DNA of 64,000 bases from an uncultured Lachnospiraceae bacterium (GTDB taxonomy: Bacteria; Bacillota; Clostridia; Lachnospirales; Lachnospiraceae), in the NCBI GenBank assembly GCA_900315945.1, contig ONAZ01000005.1, positions 1 to 64,000 of the forward strand. The letters are read 5' to 3'. Below are positions 8,241 through 16,940 of the stretch, piece after piece (the stretch's first letter is position 1; each line of letters begins with the position of its first letter). Made by a program: the position numbers and the translations under genes. The notes under the pieces are model-generated. The model was not told the DNA's origin, did not search any database, and saw nothing but the letters and a program-made list of their open reading frames with translations.

Positions 8241-10064
8241 TTAAACTCCCGTATTAAGTATTAACTGATCATACATAGCTGTAAGTGTTGATATACATTT
8301 TGCAGCTAATTGATAAGCATTCTGGAATTTAATTAAGTCCATTGCTTCATCATCTTCGTCTACTCCTGATATTGACATACGTTGCTGTTCAATAACATTC
8401 TTAACATTAGTATAGCTTGATGTGAATACTTTACTTTCCTGGGTATCAACTGTAATATCAGCATATATACATTGTAGAAATGCTGATCCCGAACCACCTC
8501 TAAAGAACTTCGTTTTATTCTCTAATTCAGCTAGAGGATCTATTAGATCATTTGCTGATTCACCTTTTGCAAAATCTGTTGTAGTAGCGAACAGATTAGG
8601 ATCATCTTGCGTTGCTTTATTAACTCTCGCATTAAGCGCTGTCATTCTATAATATGTATTAGACTGACTGCCAAATGTTGTTGACTCAATGGGGTCTGAA
8701 CAATCCATTTCTTTTGCAGCAAATGAATCATATGATACAAAGAAAGCGTTCATCTTATTCCCGTAACCATCTACACCAGTCTTTTCAATATTATTAAATT
8801 CCTTAGTAAATGAACGAAGGAACTCATTCATTTGCTCCATATAATATGGAATACCTTTGAAATCAACAGTCTTACCAACAACAAGACTCTTTCCACCAAG
8901 AGATGTTCTTTCTTCTGCTGTAAGAGGTCTATCTAATACAAATGTATATGAAGTAATCTTACCATCTGAATCTGTCTCTACTGAGAAATCAGAATAATTA
9001 TAATATGTACTATTAACAAGTACTGTTCCTTCATTAGGAAGGCTCATCTTCTCTATGTCAGTAATAGTTGGGTTCATTATCTTAAGTGTATTAGAACCAG
9101 TAGCTACTACCTTACCCTTAAGGTTCTCTGCATCGTTTCCATCACGAACATCGAACATAGCTCTCATTTCACCGTCAAGGGCTACGCTATTAAAGTCAAC
9201 GATTGCTCCTGAGAAATCCCATTTTACATCATATAATCCTTGAATATCAGACTGATTAGCTTTCTTTTCTCGTGATACAACACTTAATGTATTGTATTCG
9301 TAATTGTCTACTAATAGGTTGCCATTAAAGCGAAGTTCAAATCTTGTAGCACCAGTCTTCTGATCTTCATAATTAGAATTCGTAACTTCAACTTCACTAG
9401 CTTCAATTGGAATTAACTTAGATACTTCATCCACAAGTCTTGCACGCTCATCACGAAGTTCATTTGCCATTCCACCTTCCATCTCAATAATATTAATCTG
9501 TTTATTGAGAAGTGCTATCTTCTGTGATACTGAATTAATAGAATCAACACTAGTCTTAATCTCATCATTAATAGAGCTTTGTAGATCCTGCATTGAGATT
9601 GCAGTACTATTAAAATAATCCATTAATTCCTGAGCACCACTTATAAATTGATTTCTTACAGATGCATCGCCTGCATTCTTCTTAACACTATCAAGTGCAT
9701 TGAACATTTTAGTATAAAGTGTAGTGAATCCAGATGTCTTAACATCATCAGTATAATAATTCTCTATCTGATTCATGTAATACAATTTCTTCTCGTGCAT
9801 TCCAAGCTTAGAATTATTATTCCAATATTTCTCATCATAATATAAATCTCTTACTTGAGTAACTTTGGTTACCTGGACACCAGTACCAATACTTCCGTAA
9901 CTTGTAAAGCACCTCTGTGCTGCAGATGCCACACGTCCTACTTCCTGACGAGAATATCCTTCTGTATTTACATTAGATATATTATTTGCTGTTGTATTAA
10001 TTGATGCTTGTGCAGCATTAAGTCCACTTGCTGCAACATGTAATCCGAAAAATGATGAAGGCAT
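8241..10064 (-). CDS. flgK: Flagellar hook-associated protein FlgK (copy 1)
   Basis: FlgK (HAP1) forms the first junction zone on the hook. The N-terminus MPSSFFGLHVAASGLNAAQA, with TTANNISNVNTEGYSRQEV, is the rod/hook/HAP D0 motif. The C-terminus has the partner motif LIKFQNAYQLAAKCISTLT. The protein is 607 residues. I use the ATG at 10064, which follows AGGTGA at good distance; an ATG nine bases upstream is possible. A second FlgK-type gene follows immediately upstream in the transcript, so the symbol is shared by the pair. Confidence 0.93.
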   Translation of the reverse strand: MPSSFFGLHVAASGLNAAQASINTTANNISNVNTEGYSRQEVGRVASAAQRCFTSYGSIGTGVQVTKVTQVRDLYYDEKYWNNNSKLGMHEKKLYYMNQIENYYTDDVKTSGFTTLYTKMFNALDSVKKNAGDASVRNQFISGAQELMDYFNSTAISMQDLQSSINDEIKTSVDSINSVSQKIALLNKQINIIEMEGGMANELRDERARLVDEVSKLIPIEASEVEVTNSNYEDQKTGATRFELRFNGNLLVDNYEYNTLSVVSREKKANQSDIQGLYDVKWDFSGAIVDFNSVALDGEMRAMFDVRDGNDAENLKGKVVATGSNTLKIMNPTITDIEKMSLPNEGTVLVNSTYYNYSDFSVETDSDGKITSYTFVLDRPLTAEERTSLGGKSLVVGKTVDFKGIPYYMEQMNEFLRSFTKEFNNIEKTGVDGYGNKMNAFFVSYDSFAAKEMDCSDPIESTTFGSQSNTYYRMTALNARVNKATQDDPNLFATTTDFAKGESANDLIDPLAELENKTKFFRGGSGSAFLQCIYADITVDTQESKVFTSSYTNVKNVIEQQRMSISGVDEDDEAMDLIKFQNAYQLAAKCISTLTAMYDQLILNTGV

Positions 10065-10102
10065 ATCTTTCACCTACTTTCTATTGTCTAATACATATAT
10101 CG

Positions 10103-11821
10103 TCATCTCATGGCTGTTAATAAATGTTCAATCATTTCTGATAAAACATTTATATATCTTGAGCTTGCGTTATAAGCCTGCTGATACTTAATCATGTTGG
10201 TTAATTCTTCATCTGAAGATACACCAATTACTGCCTGTCTGTTATTATCAATTGTTGAACTGGTATTCTGTAAGCTTTGGGATGTTGTCCTATAAATCGA
10301 ACCAACATTTGCAACCTCTCCAATATATTTTGTATAGAAACCAGTAAAGGTACATGGAGTACTATCACTTGGATTAAGTGTATATGATGAGTCCTCCCAG
10401 ATTCCAATCATCTTATCACCTAATGTATAATCAACGGCATTGTTCTGTGTCAAATGTGATAGTAATGTTCTATTCTCTACAAGATCCTGATTAATCTCTA
10501 AAGAACGAGTTGTATATACTTTAGAAGAATCTGATGTGTCTTCTTCATTATATAGATACATCTTACTTCCATCATCTAAGGTTACTTCAGTATAACGCTC
10601 ACATCCTCTTCTTATGAACAACTCTCTTGGAGGAATCTGACCGTCAGAACCAACGGCACAATTCTCTGTGTCTGCAATTCTCATTCCAGCCTTAATTGTT
10701 ATTGTGTTACCTTTACTATCTACACCTGTTACATCAGCACCATCATATGTCTTAAGAGGACTTAAGATGTTATTAACTGCTGTAACAATCTTATGTGTAA
10801 GAGAATCAAGCTCAGCCTCTGAATTCATCATAACTGAATTGGCAAGACCATTCTCATAATCCTTCTGGCTTAGGTTATCTATATCGTACCATGTTCCCCT
10901 CTTCTCACCTCTGGCAAGAAGGAGTGCCTTAACCTCACCTTTATCAGTATTATGAGCAGCGCTGATATTATCAAGATTATATACTGGATAAATATCGTCT
11001 CTTGTTGTATCTGATAAATGAGGCCAATATGGTGTAACGAAGCCTGTAACTGTATCTGTGTGAAGGCCTATTGGATAAATGTTAAAATCATCAATAAAAT
11101 CCTTCTCTTCAAGCTTAATATGATATACACCTTCAATTGTCTCAGTGCATGTTATATTAGCAAGCTTAGATAATTCATCTACTGCCCAGTCTCTTTGGTC
11201 ACGAAGATCCATAGCAGTCTCAGTCTTACCTGCTTCGATTCTTTCTATTTTCAAATTTAAATCGTGGATTTGTTTTGCTAAGTCATTAATGCGAGTAACA
11301 TCATCCTTAATCTTAGTATTGATTGTTGACTGATAGTTCGATAGTCCCTGGTAGAGATTCTGTTCTCTTGTTAGGAATAACGATGCTTTCTGAACAACCA
11401 AGTTCTGATTAACAGTATCTGATGGATCCTTAGAAAATTCCTGGAAAGAAACATACAAATCATGTAAAGCTTCACTAAAAGCTTCACCACTTGCTTCCTG
11501 CAGAAATGCTTCCACCTCTGTAACTGCATCATAACTAGCGGCATAGAATCCGTATCTGGAATTCTCAGAACGAAATGCCTTATCTAGAAACATATCCCTT
11601 GTGTGAATTACATCAGCAATTTTAACACCAGAACCTTTGTACTGATTAGAAACTGCTGCAGATTGGAAAAAGGAATATGTGTCATCCGTAAACAAGACCT
11701 GCTCACGGACATATCCATCTGTATCAATATTAACTAAGTTATTAGCTGTAATGTCAAGCGCTGTCTGGGACGTACGTAGTCCAGCTGCACCAACATATAA
11801 ACTACCAAACCCATTAGCCAT
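10103..11821 (-). CDS. flgK: Second FlgK-type hook-associated protein
   Basis: This 572-residue paralogue of FlgK begins MANGFGSLYVGAAGLRTSQTA and has ITANNLVNIDTDGYVREQV, the HAP/rod N-terminal motif. The C-terminal half of the motif is MIKYQQAYNASSRYINVLSEM. It is clearly related to the downstream FlgK but distinct in the centre. Both copies keep the N- and C-terminal helices needed for assembly, so both are probably functional. The two may form two successive junction layers or alternative junctions; this is inference. Confidence 0.9.
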   Translation of the reverse strand: MANGFGSLYVGAAGLRTSQTALDITANNLVNIDTDGYVREQVLFTDDTYSFFQSAAVSNQYKGSGVKIADVIHTRDMFLDKAFRSENSRYGFYAASYDAVTEVEAFLQEASGEAFSEALHDLYVSFQEFSKDPSDTVNQNLVVQKASLFLTREQNLYQGLSNYQSTINTKIKDDVTRINDLAKQIHDLNLKIERIEAGKTETAMDLRDQRDWAVDELSKLANITCTETIEGVYHIKLEEKDFIDDFNIYPIGLHTDTVTGFVTPYWPHLSDTTRDDIYPVYNLDNISAAHNTDKGEVKALLLARGEKRGTWYDIDNLSQKDYENGLANSVMMNSEAELDSLTHKIVTAVNNILSPLKTYDGADVTGVDSKGNTITIKAGMRIADTENCAVGSDGQIPPRELFIRRGCERYTEVTLDDGSKMYLYNEEDTSDSSKVYTTRSLEINQDLVENRTLLSHLTQNNAVDYTLGDKMIGIWEDSSYTLNPSDSTPCTFTGFYTKYIGEVANVGSIYRTTSQSLQNTSSTIDNNRQAVIGVSSDEELTNMIKYQQAYNASSRYINVLSEMIEHLLTAMR

Positions 11822-11870
11822 AATTAATCTCCTTAAAAAGTAATTACAGCTTCGGATTTACCAACACAAT

Positions 11871-12383
11871 TTATTGCTTTGTGTCAAAGCCACTGTTGCC
11901 CAAAATCTCCCCTGTGTTATAAGCATTCTTATCATAGTTTGCTGTCTCTGGGGCCTGCTTTAGGCTTTTTAATAAAGTTAAATCAAACTCAACCATCTCC
12001 ATCGCATGGCGAAGAAGAATTTCGTTTTGTTGATTGGCAATCTGCATCTTGCTAGCACAAGCAACAAGTTCATCCTTAGCCTGGATAAGTTTTGCCTGCT
12101 CTCCCGGCTGACGCTCTAACATCTCTATCATCTTAGATATAGTAATGTCCTCATCATCCTTTCCTAGCACAACAGCCATATCTTTGAGGATGTTGACTCG
12201 TTTATTCTCCAAATTCTTAAGCTCAGAAGTGACTTCTTGCTCCTTAGAAGAAATAGAATCAAGAGTATCTACATTCCCTTGTATAATACTAACTCGCTTC
12301 TCTTCTGAAAGCTCTGTAAGATTAATATAACCTTGTTTCTCCTGTCTTAGTACACCTAAGAGTTCGTCCATTAAACTCGCCAA
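11871..12383 (-). CDS. flgN: FlgN-type flagellar chaperone
   Basis: FlgN is the cytoplasmic chaperone for FlgK and FlgL. This 170-residue all-helical protein lies directly between flgM and flgK, the standard place for flgN. It has a leucine heptad-like N-terminal half (LLGVLRQEKQGYINLTEL) and ISSKEQEVTSELKNLENKRV, which resembles the FlgN core. The best start is a TTG at 12383, seven bases past GAGGAT; the first ATG at 12371 would be about 20 bases from that ribosome site. The ribosome site overlaps the end of flgM. Confidence 0.85.
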   Translation of the reverse strand: MASLMDELLGVLRQEKQGYINLTELSEEKRVSIIQGNVDTLDSISSKEQEVTSELKNLENKRVNILKDMAVVLGKDDEDITISKMIEMLERQPGEQAKLIQAKDELVACASKMQIANQQNEILLRHAMEMVEFDLTLLKSLKQAPETANYDKNAYNTGEILGNSGFDTKQ

Positions 12384-12397
12384 TTATTCATCCTCAC

Positions 12398-12679
12398 TTA
12401 TAGCTTGTTATTGTAGGCGTTAAGTAATACGCTTGCAAAATCCTCGGTATCAACATTATAATTTCCTGAGTTAATCTTTGACTTTACTTCAGCAACTTTA
12501 TCTTCCCTGATATCCGAAGCTTCTGCGACTGCCTGTTTTGCAATTTGGAAATCACGACCTGCAGATGAGATATGAACCTGATCTCTACCCATAGATGCAA
12601 TTCCGTTAGTTTTACTTGTTTTCGTAGGCTTAGGTGTGTTGTACAACTGAGCCACTTGACTTAAAGTATCTACACGCAT
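12398..12679 (-). CDS. flgM: Anti-sigma-28 factor FlgM
   Basis: FlgM holds sigma-28 inactive until the hook is complete and it is exported. The 93-residue protein has a disordered N-terminal half and the conserved C-terminal sigma-binding part: DKVAEVKSKINSGNYNVD and VLLNAYNNKL. VxxxKxxIxxGxYxVD is the family signature. It is the first gene of the transcript that continues into flgN, flgK, flgK, flgL, fliW and csrA. A sigma-28-like promoter lies about 80 bases upstream, giving the usual negative feedback. Confidence 0.94.
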   Translation of the reverse strand: MRVDTLSQVAQLYNTPKPTKTSKTNGIASMGRDQVHISSAGRDFQIAKQAVAEASDIREDKVAEVKSKINSGNYNVDTEDFASVLLNAYNNKL

Positions 12680-12756
12680 AACGGCACTCTCCTTTCTTCC
12701 TTGAAATTTAAGTATTTTAACGCATTTTTAAAGCATTAGAATACTTTTCATTAAGT

Positions 12757-12783
12757 GTATCGGACACTCAGGCAAAAAACTTA
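12757..12783 (-). promoter_or_regulatory. Sigma-28-like promoter of flgM operon
   Basis: The minus strand reads TAAG (12780-12783), 15 bases, then TCCGATAC (12757-12764). The spacing is exact and the -10 core CCGATA is intact, with one mismatch in the -35 box. It is immediately downstream, in the leftward sense, of repeat element 1. Confidence 0.72.
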
Positions 12784-12817
12784 AACATTTTTTGAAAATT
12801 TTTTATTTTTTTGTTGG

Positions 12818-13070
12818 GTTAGCCCCGTAAGCATCATCACCCGACGTTGTATCTATAACTAATACTTCTTCGCTAATAATATGTAAGCAATTGATATATA
12901 GATTTTATAATCCATATGTCGGGAACCGGTCTTCGACAGTCGTCCTGACCACTCAGACCTATTTTCGGCATCCATGCCGAAAATTTCCCTCACTGAATCA
13001 ATTACTAACATATTCTAAGTTCGAAGTAATGTTATAAATACAACGTCGGTTGATAATGTGTTGGGCTAAC
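12818..13070 (-). repeat. Structured palindromic element, copy 1
   Basis: This 253-bp imperfect palindrome has outer arms GTTAGCCC (12818-12825 and 13063-13070) and, further in, CCGACGTTGTAT with its complement. Read on the minus strand, the centre holds the helix GGGAA/TTCCC (12985-12989 with 12921-12925). This encloses hairpin 1, TTTTCGGC-atggat-GCCGAAAA (12962-12983), and hairpin 2, closed by GGTCT/AGACC (12955-12959 and 12928-12932), with AGGA near its apex. Copies 2 and 3 share the layout with compensatory base changes. No open reading frame is convincing. It is probably a structured RNA or a palindromic mobile repeat. Confidence 0.8.
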
Positions 13071-13090
13071 TGAAAAAAATATAAAATTTT

Positions 13091-13322
13091 GCTGTGGTTG
13101 TAATAGTGTGTCCTTTTACGATTTAATTCAAGCTATACTATATGTTAGTTATTGATTAACAGAGGGAAATTCGTGCCAAGGATGGCACGAATAGGTGCGA
13201 GCCGACTGGATGGAGGATCGAGCACCGGTTCCCGTCAACTTATTAATTAATTCTCGCATCAATAACTTACATATAGTTAGCGAAGAATTATTAGTATAAG
13301 GATACATTATTACAACCACAGC
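13091..13322 (+). repeat. Structured palindromic element, copy 2
   Basis: This 232-bp element has perfect 15-bp ends (GCTGTGGTTGTAATA and its complement). A weaker outer palindrome reaches 13058-13355, with AGCCCAACAC at 13346-13355. Orientation is opposite to copy 1. On the plus strand it shows the junction helix GGGAA/TTCCC (13164-13168 and 13229-13233), hairpin 1 ATTCGTGCC-aaggat-GGCACGAAT (13169-13192) and hairpin 2 closed by GGTGC/GCACC (13194-13198 and 13222-13226). The hairpin 2 loop contains three GGA triplets. The conserved internal loop GCGAAGAATTA lies at 13280-13290. The short open frame inside it is an artefact of the palindrome. Confidence 0.82.
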
Positions 13323-13370
13323 AAAGATTATAACTATATGGCATAAGCCCAACACATAATCAAAAACTAA

Positions 13371-14681
13371 TTATTCATAGCGCAATGCATCGATTGGATT
13401 CATCTTGGCTGCCTTGTCGGCAGGGAAGTATCCAAATGCTACACCTATGGCTATAGAGAATAGAAGGGATATTATTACTCCAGAAATAGATGGCGATGCT
13501 GGATATCCCAGAAGTCCTGACAAAAGACTTCCTCCTAATAGTCCCAGTAATAATCCAATTATTCCTCCAATCAGACAAATAATCATAGCCTCAATTAAGA
13601 ACTGTATTCTAATAGAAGAATTTCTTGCACCAAGTGCTTTTCTCGTACCAATCTCTCGAGTTCTCTCTGTAACAGATACCAGCATAATATTCATAACGCC
13701 AATTCCACCAACAAGAAGAGCTATTCCAGCTATAATAGATACAGCAAGTGTAAGTGTATCCATTATAGATGTTAGTGAATCTAGCATTCCCTCAAATGTA
13801 ACTGCAGTTACTTCATAATTAGCATTTCCAGAATAAAGCGGCTTGAAATAATTAGTTATCTCTTTTGCTAATTGCTCAGTATCTGCTCCAAGATTAGTAC
13901 TTACTCTGAAGTTACTGTATTGGTCCTTACTATTAGTAAGTTGCATTCCTGATTTTAACGGAATATAGACTCTTGAACCTGGCATTAACATACTAATCAT
14001 CGATGTCATAGATGACATTCCCGGATTCTCTTCAGCTTCATACACACCTACAATTGTAAATGTTGTAGTCTTGGCATCTTCTATATCAAACTCAACTTCT
14101 TTGCCAAGTGCATTCTCAGGCTTTCCATCAAATAGCTTCTCAACCATCTTGTCATCTACAAGACACACATTTCTTGTATTACCAAAGTCATTTGCAGAGA
14201 ACATACTTCCTTCTTTGATCTTAACAGCATTAGTTAAAAAATGCCCTGCTGATACAGCCGTAACAGATATATCAGTATCTTTAGAAGCATATGATGCTTC
14301 ACCTTTTCCTACTTGCTTTGTTACATTAATCGCATATATCTGATCTTTGAACTTGTCGCTTAAGTCTCTAATCATATCACCTGTAATGTAATCAGAGTCC
14401 GTCATATCTTTTCTACTTACTTCTGATTCAGGATATTTTACTCCATCAATTATGGATTCCGTACCATCCTTATCCGCTCTCTCGTTAACAGTAACAAATA
14501 TATCCTTAGAACCCATTGACTGCATATTATTCTCAACAGTCAGGGTCAGAGAATTACCCACTGTTAGAATAGAGATTACAGAGCCTATTCCAATAATAAT
14601 ACCAAGCATTGTCAGAAAAGCTCTCATCTTGTTAGACATTATACTATTAAGGGCTAGTAAAATATTCTCAGCAATTAACAT
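13371..14681 (-). CDS. MacB-type ABC transporter permease
   Basis: This 436-residue protein is a FtsX/MacB-family permease. Its N-terminal transmembrane helix (MRAFLTMLGIIIGIGSVISI) is followed by a large extracytoplasmic domain (about residues 45-300). Three more helices follow, with the FtsX signature MNIMLVSVTERTREIGTRKA in the loop. The four-helix layout plus periplasm-type domain is that of MacB permeases, which work as mechanotransmitters rather than classical channels. It is the last gene of an adaptor-ATPase-permease operon; the substrate (peptide, antibiotic or lipid) cannot be told. Confidence 0.92.
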   Translation of the reverse strand: MLIAENILLALNSIMSNKMRAFLTMLGIIIGIGSVISILTVGNSLTLTVENNMQSMGSKDIFVTVNERADKDGTESIIDGVKYPESEVSRKDMTDSDYITGDMIRDLSDKFKDQIYAINVTKQVGKGEASYASKDTDISVTAVSAGHFLTNAVKIKEGSMFSANDFGNTRNVCLVDDKMVEKLFDGKPENALGKEVEFDIEDAKTTTFTIVGVYEAEENPGMSSMTSMISMLMPGSRVYIPLKSGMQLTNSKDQYSNFRVSTNLGADTEQLAKEITNYFKPLYSGNANYEVTAVTFEGMLDSLTSIMDTLTLAVSIIAGIALLVGGIGVMNIMLVSVTERTREIGTRKALGARNSSIRIQFLIEAMIICLIGGIIGLLLGLLGGSLLSGLLGYPASPSISGVIISLLFSIAIGVAFGYFPADKAAKMNPIDALRYE

Positions 14682-14715
14682 ACAAATCCCTCTATATTCT
14701 TAACCAATAACTAAT

Positions 14716-15417
14716 CTATTCTCTTACTCTTCTTATCTCTTCATTAACAATATCTCCATCTTTTAGAGATAGTATTCTATCTGTCTCATTAGCAAGTTCT
14801 TCTGAGTGTGTAATAAGGACAATTGTTTTCCCTTGCTCCTCATTAAGCTTATGGAACAAATCCATAACAAGACGACCTGTCTTAGAATCTAGAGCTCCTG
14901 TCGGTTCATCTGCAAGAATTATTGCAGGATCATTTGCCATAGCCCTGGCAATTGCCACTCTTTGCTTCTGACCTCCTGATAATTCTTCTGGTAAATGCTT
15001 TGCTCTATCAGACATTTCCACAAGTTCCATTAACTCACTTGCTCTTTTTCTTCTCTCAAAACTTGATACTCCTGCATAAAGCATAGGTAGTTCAACATTC
15101 TTAATTGCATTTGTCTTAGCAATCAAATTATAAGTCTGAAATACGAAACCAATCTTACGATTTCTAACATCTGATAATTCATCGTCCTTGGCTTCCTCAA
15201 CATCTATTCCGTCAAGATAATATTTACCACTTGTTGGTCGATCAAGAACCCCTATAAGATTCATAAGCGTAGATTTGCCTGAGCCAGATGGACCTACTAT
15301 TGATACAAACTCACCCTCATTTACAGACATATTAATACCATGAAGAATCTCTAATTCATTAGGCATTCCTATGTAAAAACTCTTAACTATATTTTCAAGC
15401 CTAATTATCTCCTTCAT
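14716..15417 (-). CDS. MacB/LolD-type ABC transporter ATP-binding protein
   Basis: This 233-residue ATPase powers the adjacent permease. Walker A is GPSGSGKST (residues 42-50), the ABC signature LSGGQKQR begins at 146, and Walker B is followed by ILADEPTGALD. The Q-loop (VFQTYNL) and H-loop (LITHS) are also present. Sequence and length fit the MacB/LolD subfamily. It lies 34 bases before the permease and 15 bases after the adaptor gene, which supports one tripartite system. Confidence 0.95.
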   Translation of the reverse strand: MKEIIRLENIVKSFYIGMPNELEILHGINMSVNEGEFVSIVGPSGSGKSTLMNLIGVLDRPTSGKYYLDGIDVEEAKDDELSDVRNRKIGFVFQTYNLIAKTNAIKNVELPMLYAGVSSFERRKRASELMELVEMSDRAKHLPEELSGGQKQRVAIARAMANDPAIILADEPTGALDSKTGRLVMDLFHKLNEEQGKTIVLITHSEELANETDRILSLKDGDIVNEEIRRVRE

Positions 15418-15432
15418 AATCTATACCACTCT

Positions 15433-16923
15433 CTAAATGCCGGCGCTTGAACCCATCATATTCATAATCTCGTCAATAGAATCTTCACCCTGGGCAGGAG
15501 GAACATATACGTAATCACCTACACTAATATCACCACTAACCTGGATGTAGTAAGAACCCTTAAGTCCAGTATTAACATTTACCTTCTTCTTCTCATATTC
15601 TATCTCGCCATCAGACTTAGATGCTTCGTCATAATTAGTAGCAACTTCAACATACTTGTTGCCAGAGTCATCTTCTTGAACAGCATCAACAGGCACTGAT
15701 ATAGCATTATCAACAGACTCTGTTATAATACTAATCTTTGCATTCATTCCAAGTCTGAGTCTTGGATTCTGTTCATTAAGAGCAATCCTTACTTTAAATG
15801 TTGCAGAATTATTACTACTGCCACTAGAAGAAGCCATCTCTGACATGTCCATTCCTATCATTCCAGATAAAGCGCCCAAATTATTACTTGCGCCTGAACT
15901 TGTTGCACGAGGAGCCACAAATGTTACTATTCCTTGTAACTCCTTATCTCTTGTGGCATCCGTCTTCATCATAACCTTCATGCCTGTTGCAACATCAGGT
16001 ATATCATATTCGCTAATCTCAGCTTCAACCATAAAGTCATTAAGACCTTCTATAGTACAAACTGTTCCACCGTTAAAAGTCTCTCCAGTCTTGACATTCA
16101 GAGTTGTAACTGTACCACCAATAGTACATCTAATGGTACACTCTCCAATTGCTTTCTCTAGTTCCCTTGCCTGATCTTCCATTGATTGTATTGTACTATC
16201 TGCTGACTCATCATAGTTAGTTCTAGCATCATCAAGGTCACTATCATTAGTTTCTCTAAGATTATTAAGTGTCTCCTCATAGGAATCTATTGTATTCTTC
16301 TTAAGATCTACATTAGATTTCTTTGCTTCTATTACAGTCTGAAGCTGAGTTGCTTCTAAGTCATATGTATGATGAGACGGGTCAGCCATATAATTATTGT
16401 AATTATTATTAGCAACCTCAAGCTCGTTTAATGACTGAAGATATTCAACTCTTGCATTATTAAGCCTAGTCTCTGTATCTGCTATATTCTTCTGCCTATT
16501 ACTTCTCGCTTCACTTATTCGTCTATCATAATTGGCATCCTGATCAATTTTATTATTTTTTGCATCGGAAATGTTCTTTCTAAGGTCGTTAAGCTGATCT
16601 TGTAAATTCTTCGTATCTAATTGGCAGATTACTTGTCCTGCTGATACAGTGTCTGCTTCTTTTACATATACAGCCTTAACCTTACTTCCAAATTGCTGGC
16701 TCGTCACTTCTTCCTTGTCTACAGAAGTAATCACACCATTACCACTCACAGAATTAGCAATAGTTCTCTTCTCAACCTGCTTGTATTCGCCTTCCTTAAC
16801 CTCTTCTTTATTACCGCTAAGTGAGCATGCTACAATTATAGCAATAATAGCTACTATCACTGCTCCTAGAATAGAAAAACCTATTATCCTGCGTCTACGT
16901 TTCTTAAGCCTGATTTCTTCCAT
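15433..16923 (-). CDS. HlyD/MacA-type efflux adaptor protein
   Basis: This 496-residue protein is anchored by one N-terminal helix (residues 13-34), ending in a lipobox-like IVAC. It has the split lipoyl (biotinyl-like) motif around VKAVYVKEADTVSAGQVICQL. A long coiled coil follows at about residues 110-250, then the second lipoyl half and a beta-barrel domain (MVEAEISEYDIPDV). This is the MacA/HlyD adaptor layout. In Gram-positive bacteria such adaptors pair with MacB-like permeases, here the next two genes. Residues 350-375 hold a Ser/Met/Gly-rich linker. Confidence 0.9.
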   Translation of the reverse strand: MEEIRLKKRRRRIIGFSILGAVIVAIIAIIVACSLSGNKEEVKEGEYKQVEKRTIANSVSGNGVITSVDKEEVTSQQFGSKVKAVYVKEADTVSAGQVICQLDTKNLQDQLNDLRKNISDAKNNKIDQDANYDRRISEARSNRQKNIADTETRLNNARVEYLQSLNELEVANNNYNNYMADPSHHTYDLEATQLQTVIEAKKSNVDLKKNTIDSYEETLNNLRETNDSDLDDARTNYDESADSTIQSMEDQARELEKAIGECTIRCTIGGTVTTLNVKTGETFNGGTVCTIEGLNDFMVEAEISEYDIPDVATGMKVMMKTDATRDKELQGIVTFVAPRATSSGASNNLGALSGMIGMDMSEMASSSGSSNNSATFKVRIALNEQNPRLRLGMNAKISIITESVDNAISVPVDAVQEDDSGNKYVEVATNYDEASKSDGEIEYEKKKVNVNTGLKGSYYIQVSGDISVGDYVYVPPAQGEDSIDEIMNMMGSSAGI

Positions 16924-16940
16924 AGAAAACCTCTCTTATT

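Noticed and set aside
12818-13070. CRISPR array or insertion sequence in the gap after flgM
   Set aside because: There are no regularly spaced short direct repeats, no cas genes and no transposase frame; the structure is a single long palindrome.
13149-13355. 68-codon minus-strand open frame in the repeat region
   Set aside because: It lies entirely inside palindromic element 2 and its outer arm, has no convincing ribosome site, and the translation has no protein-like character.
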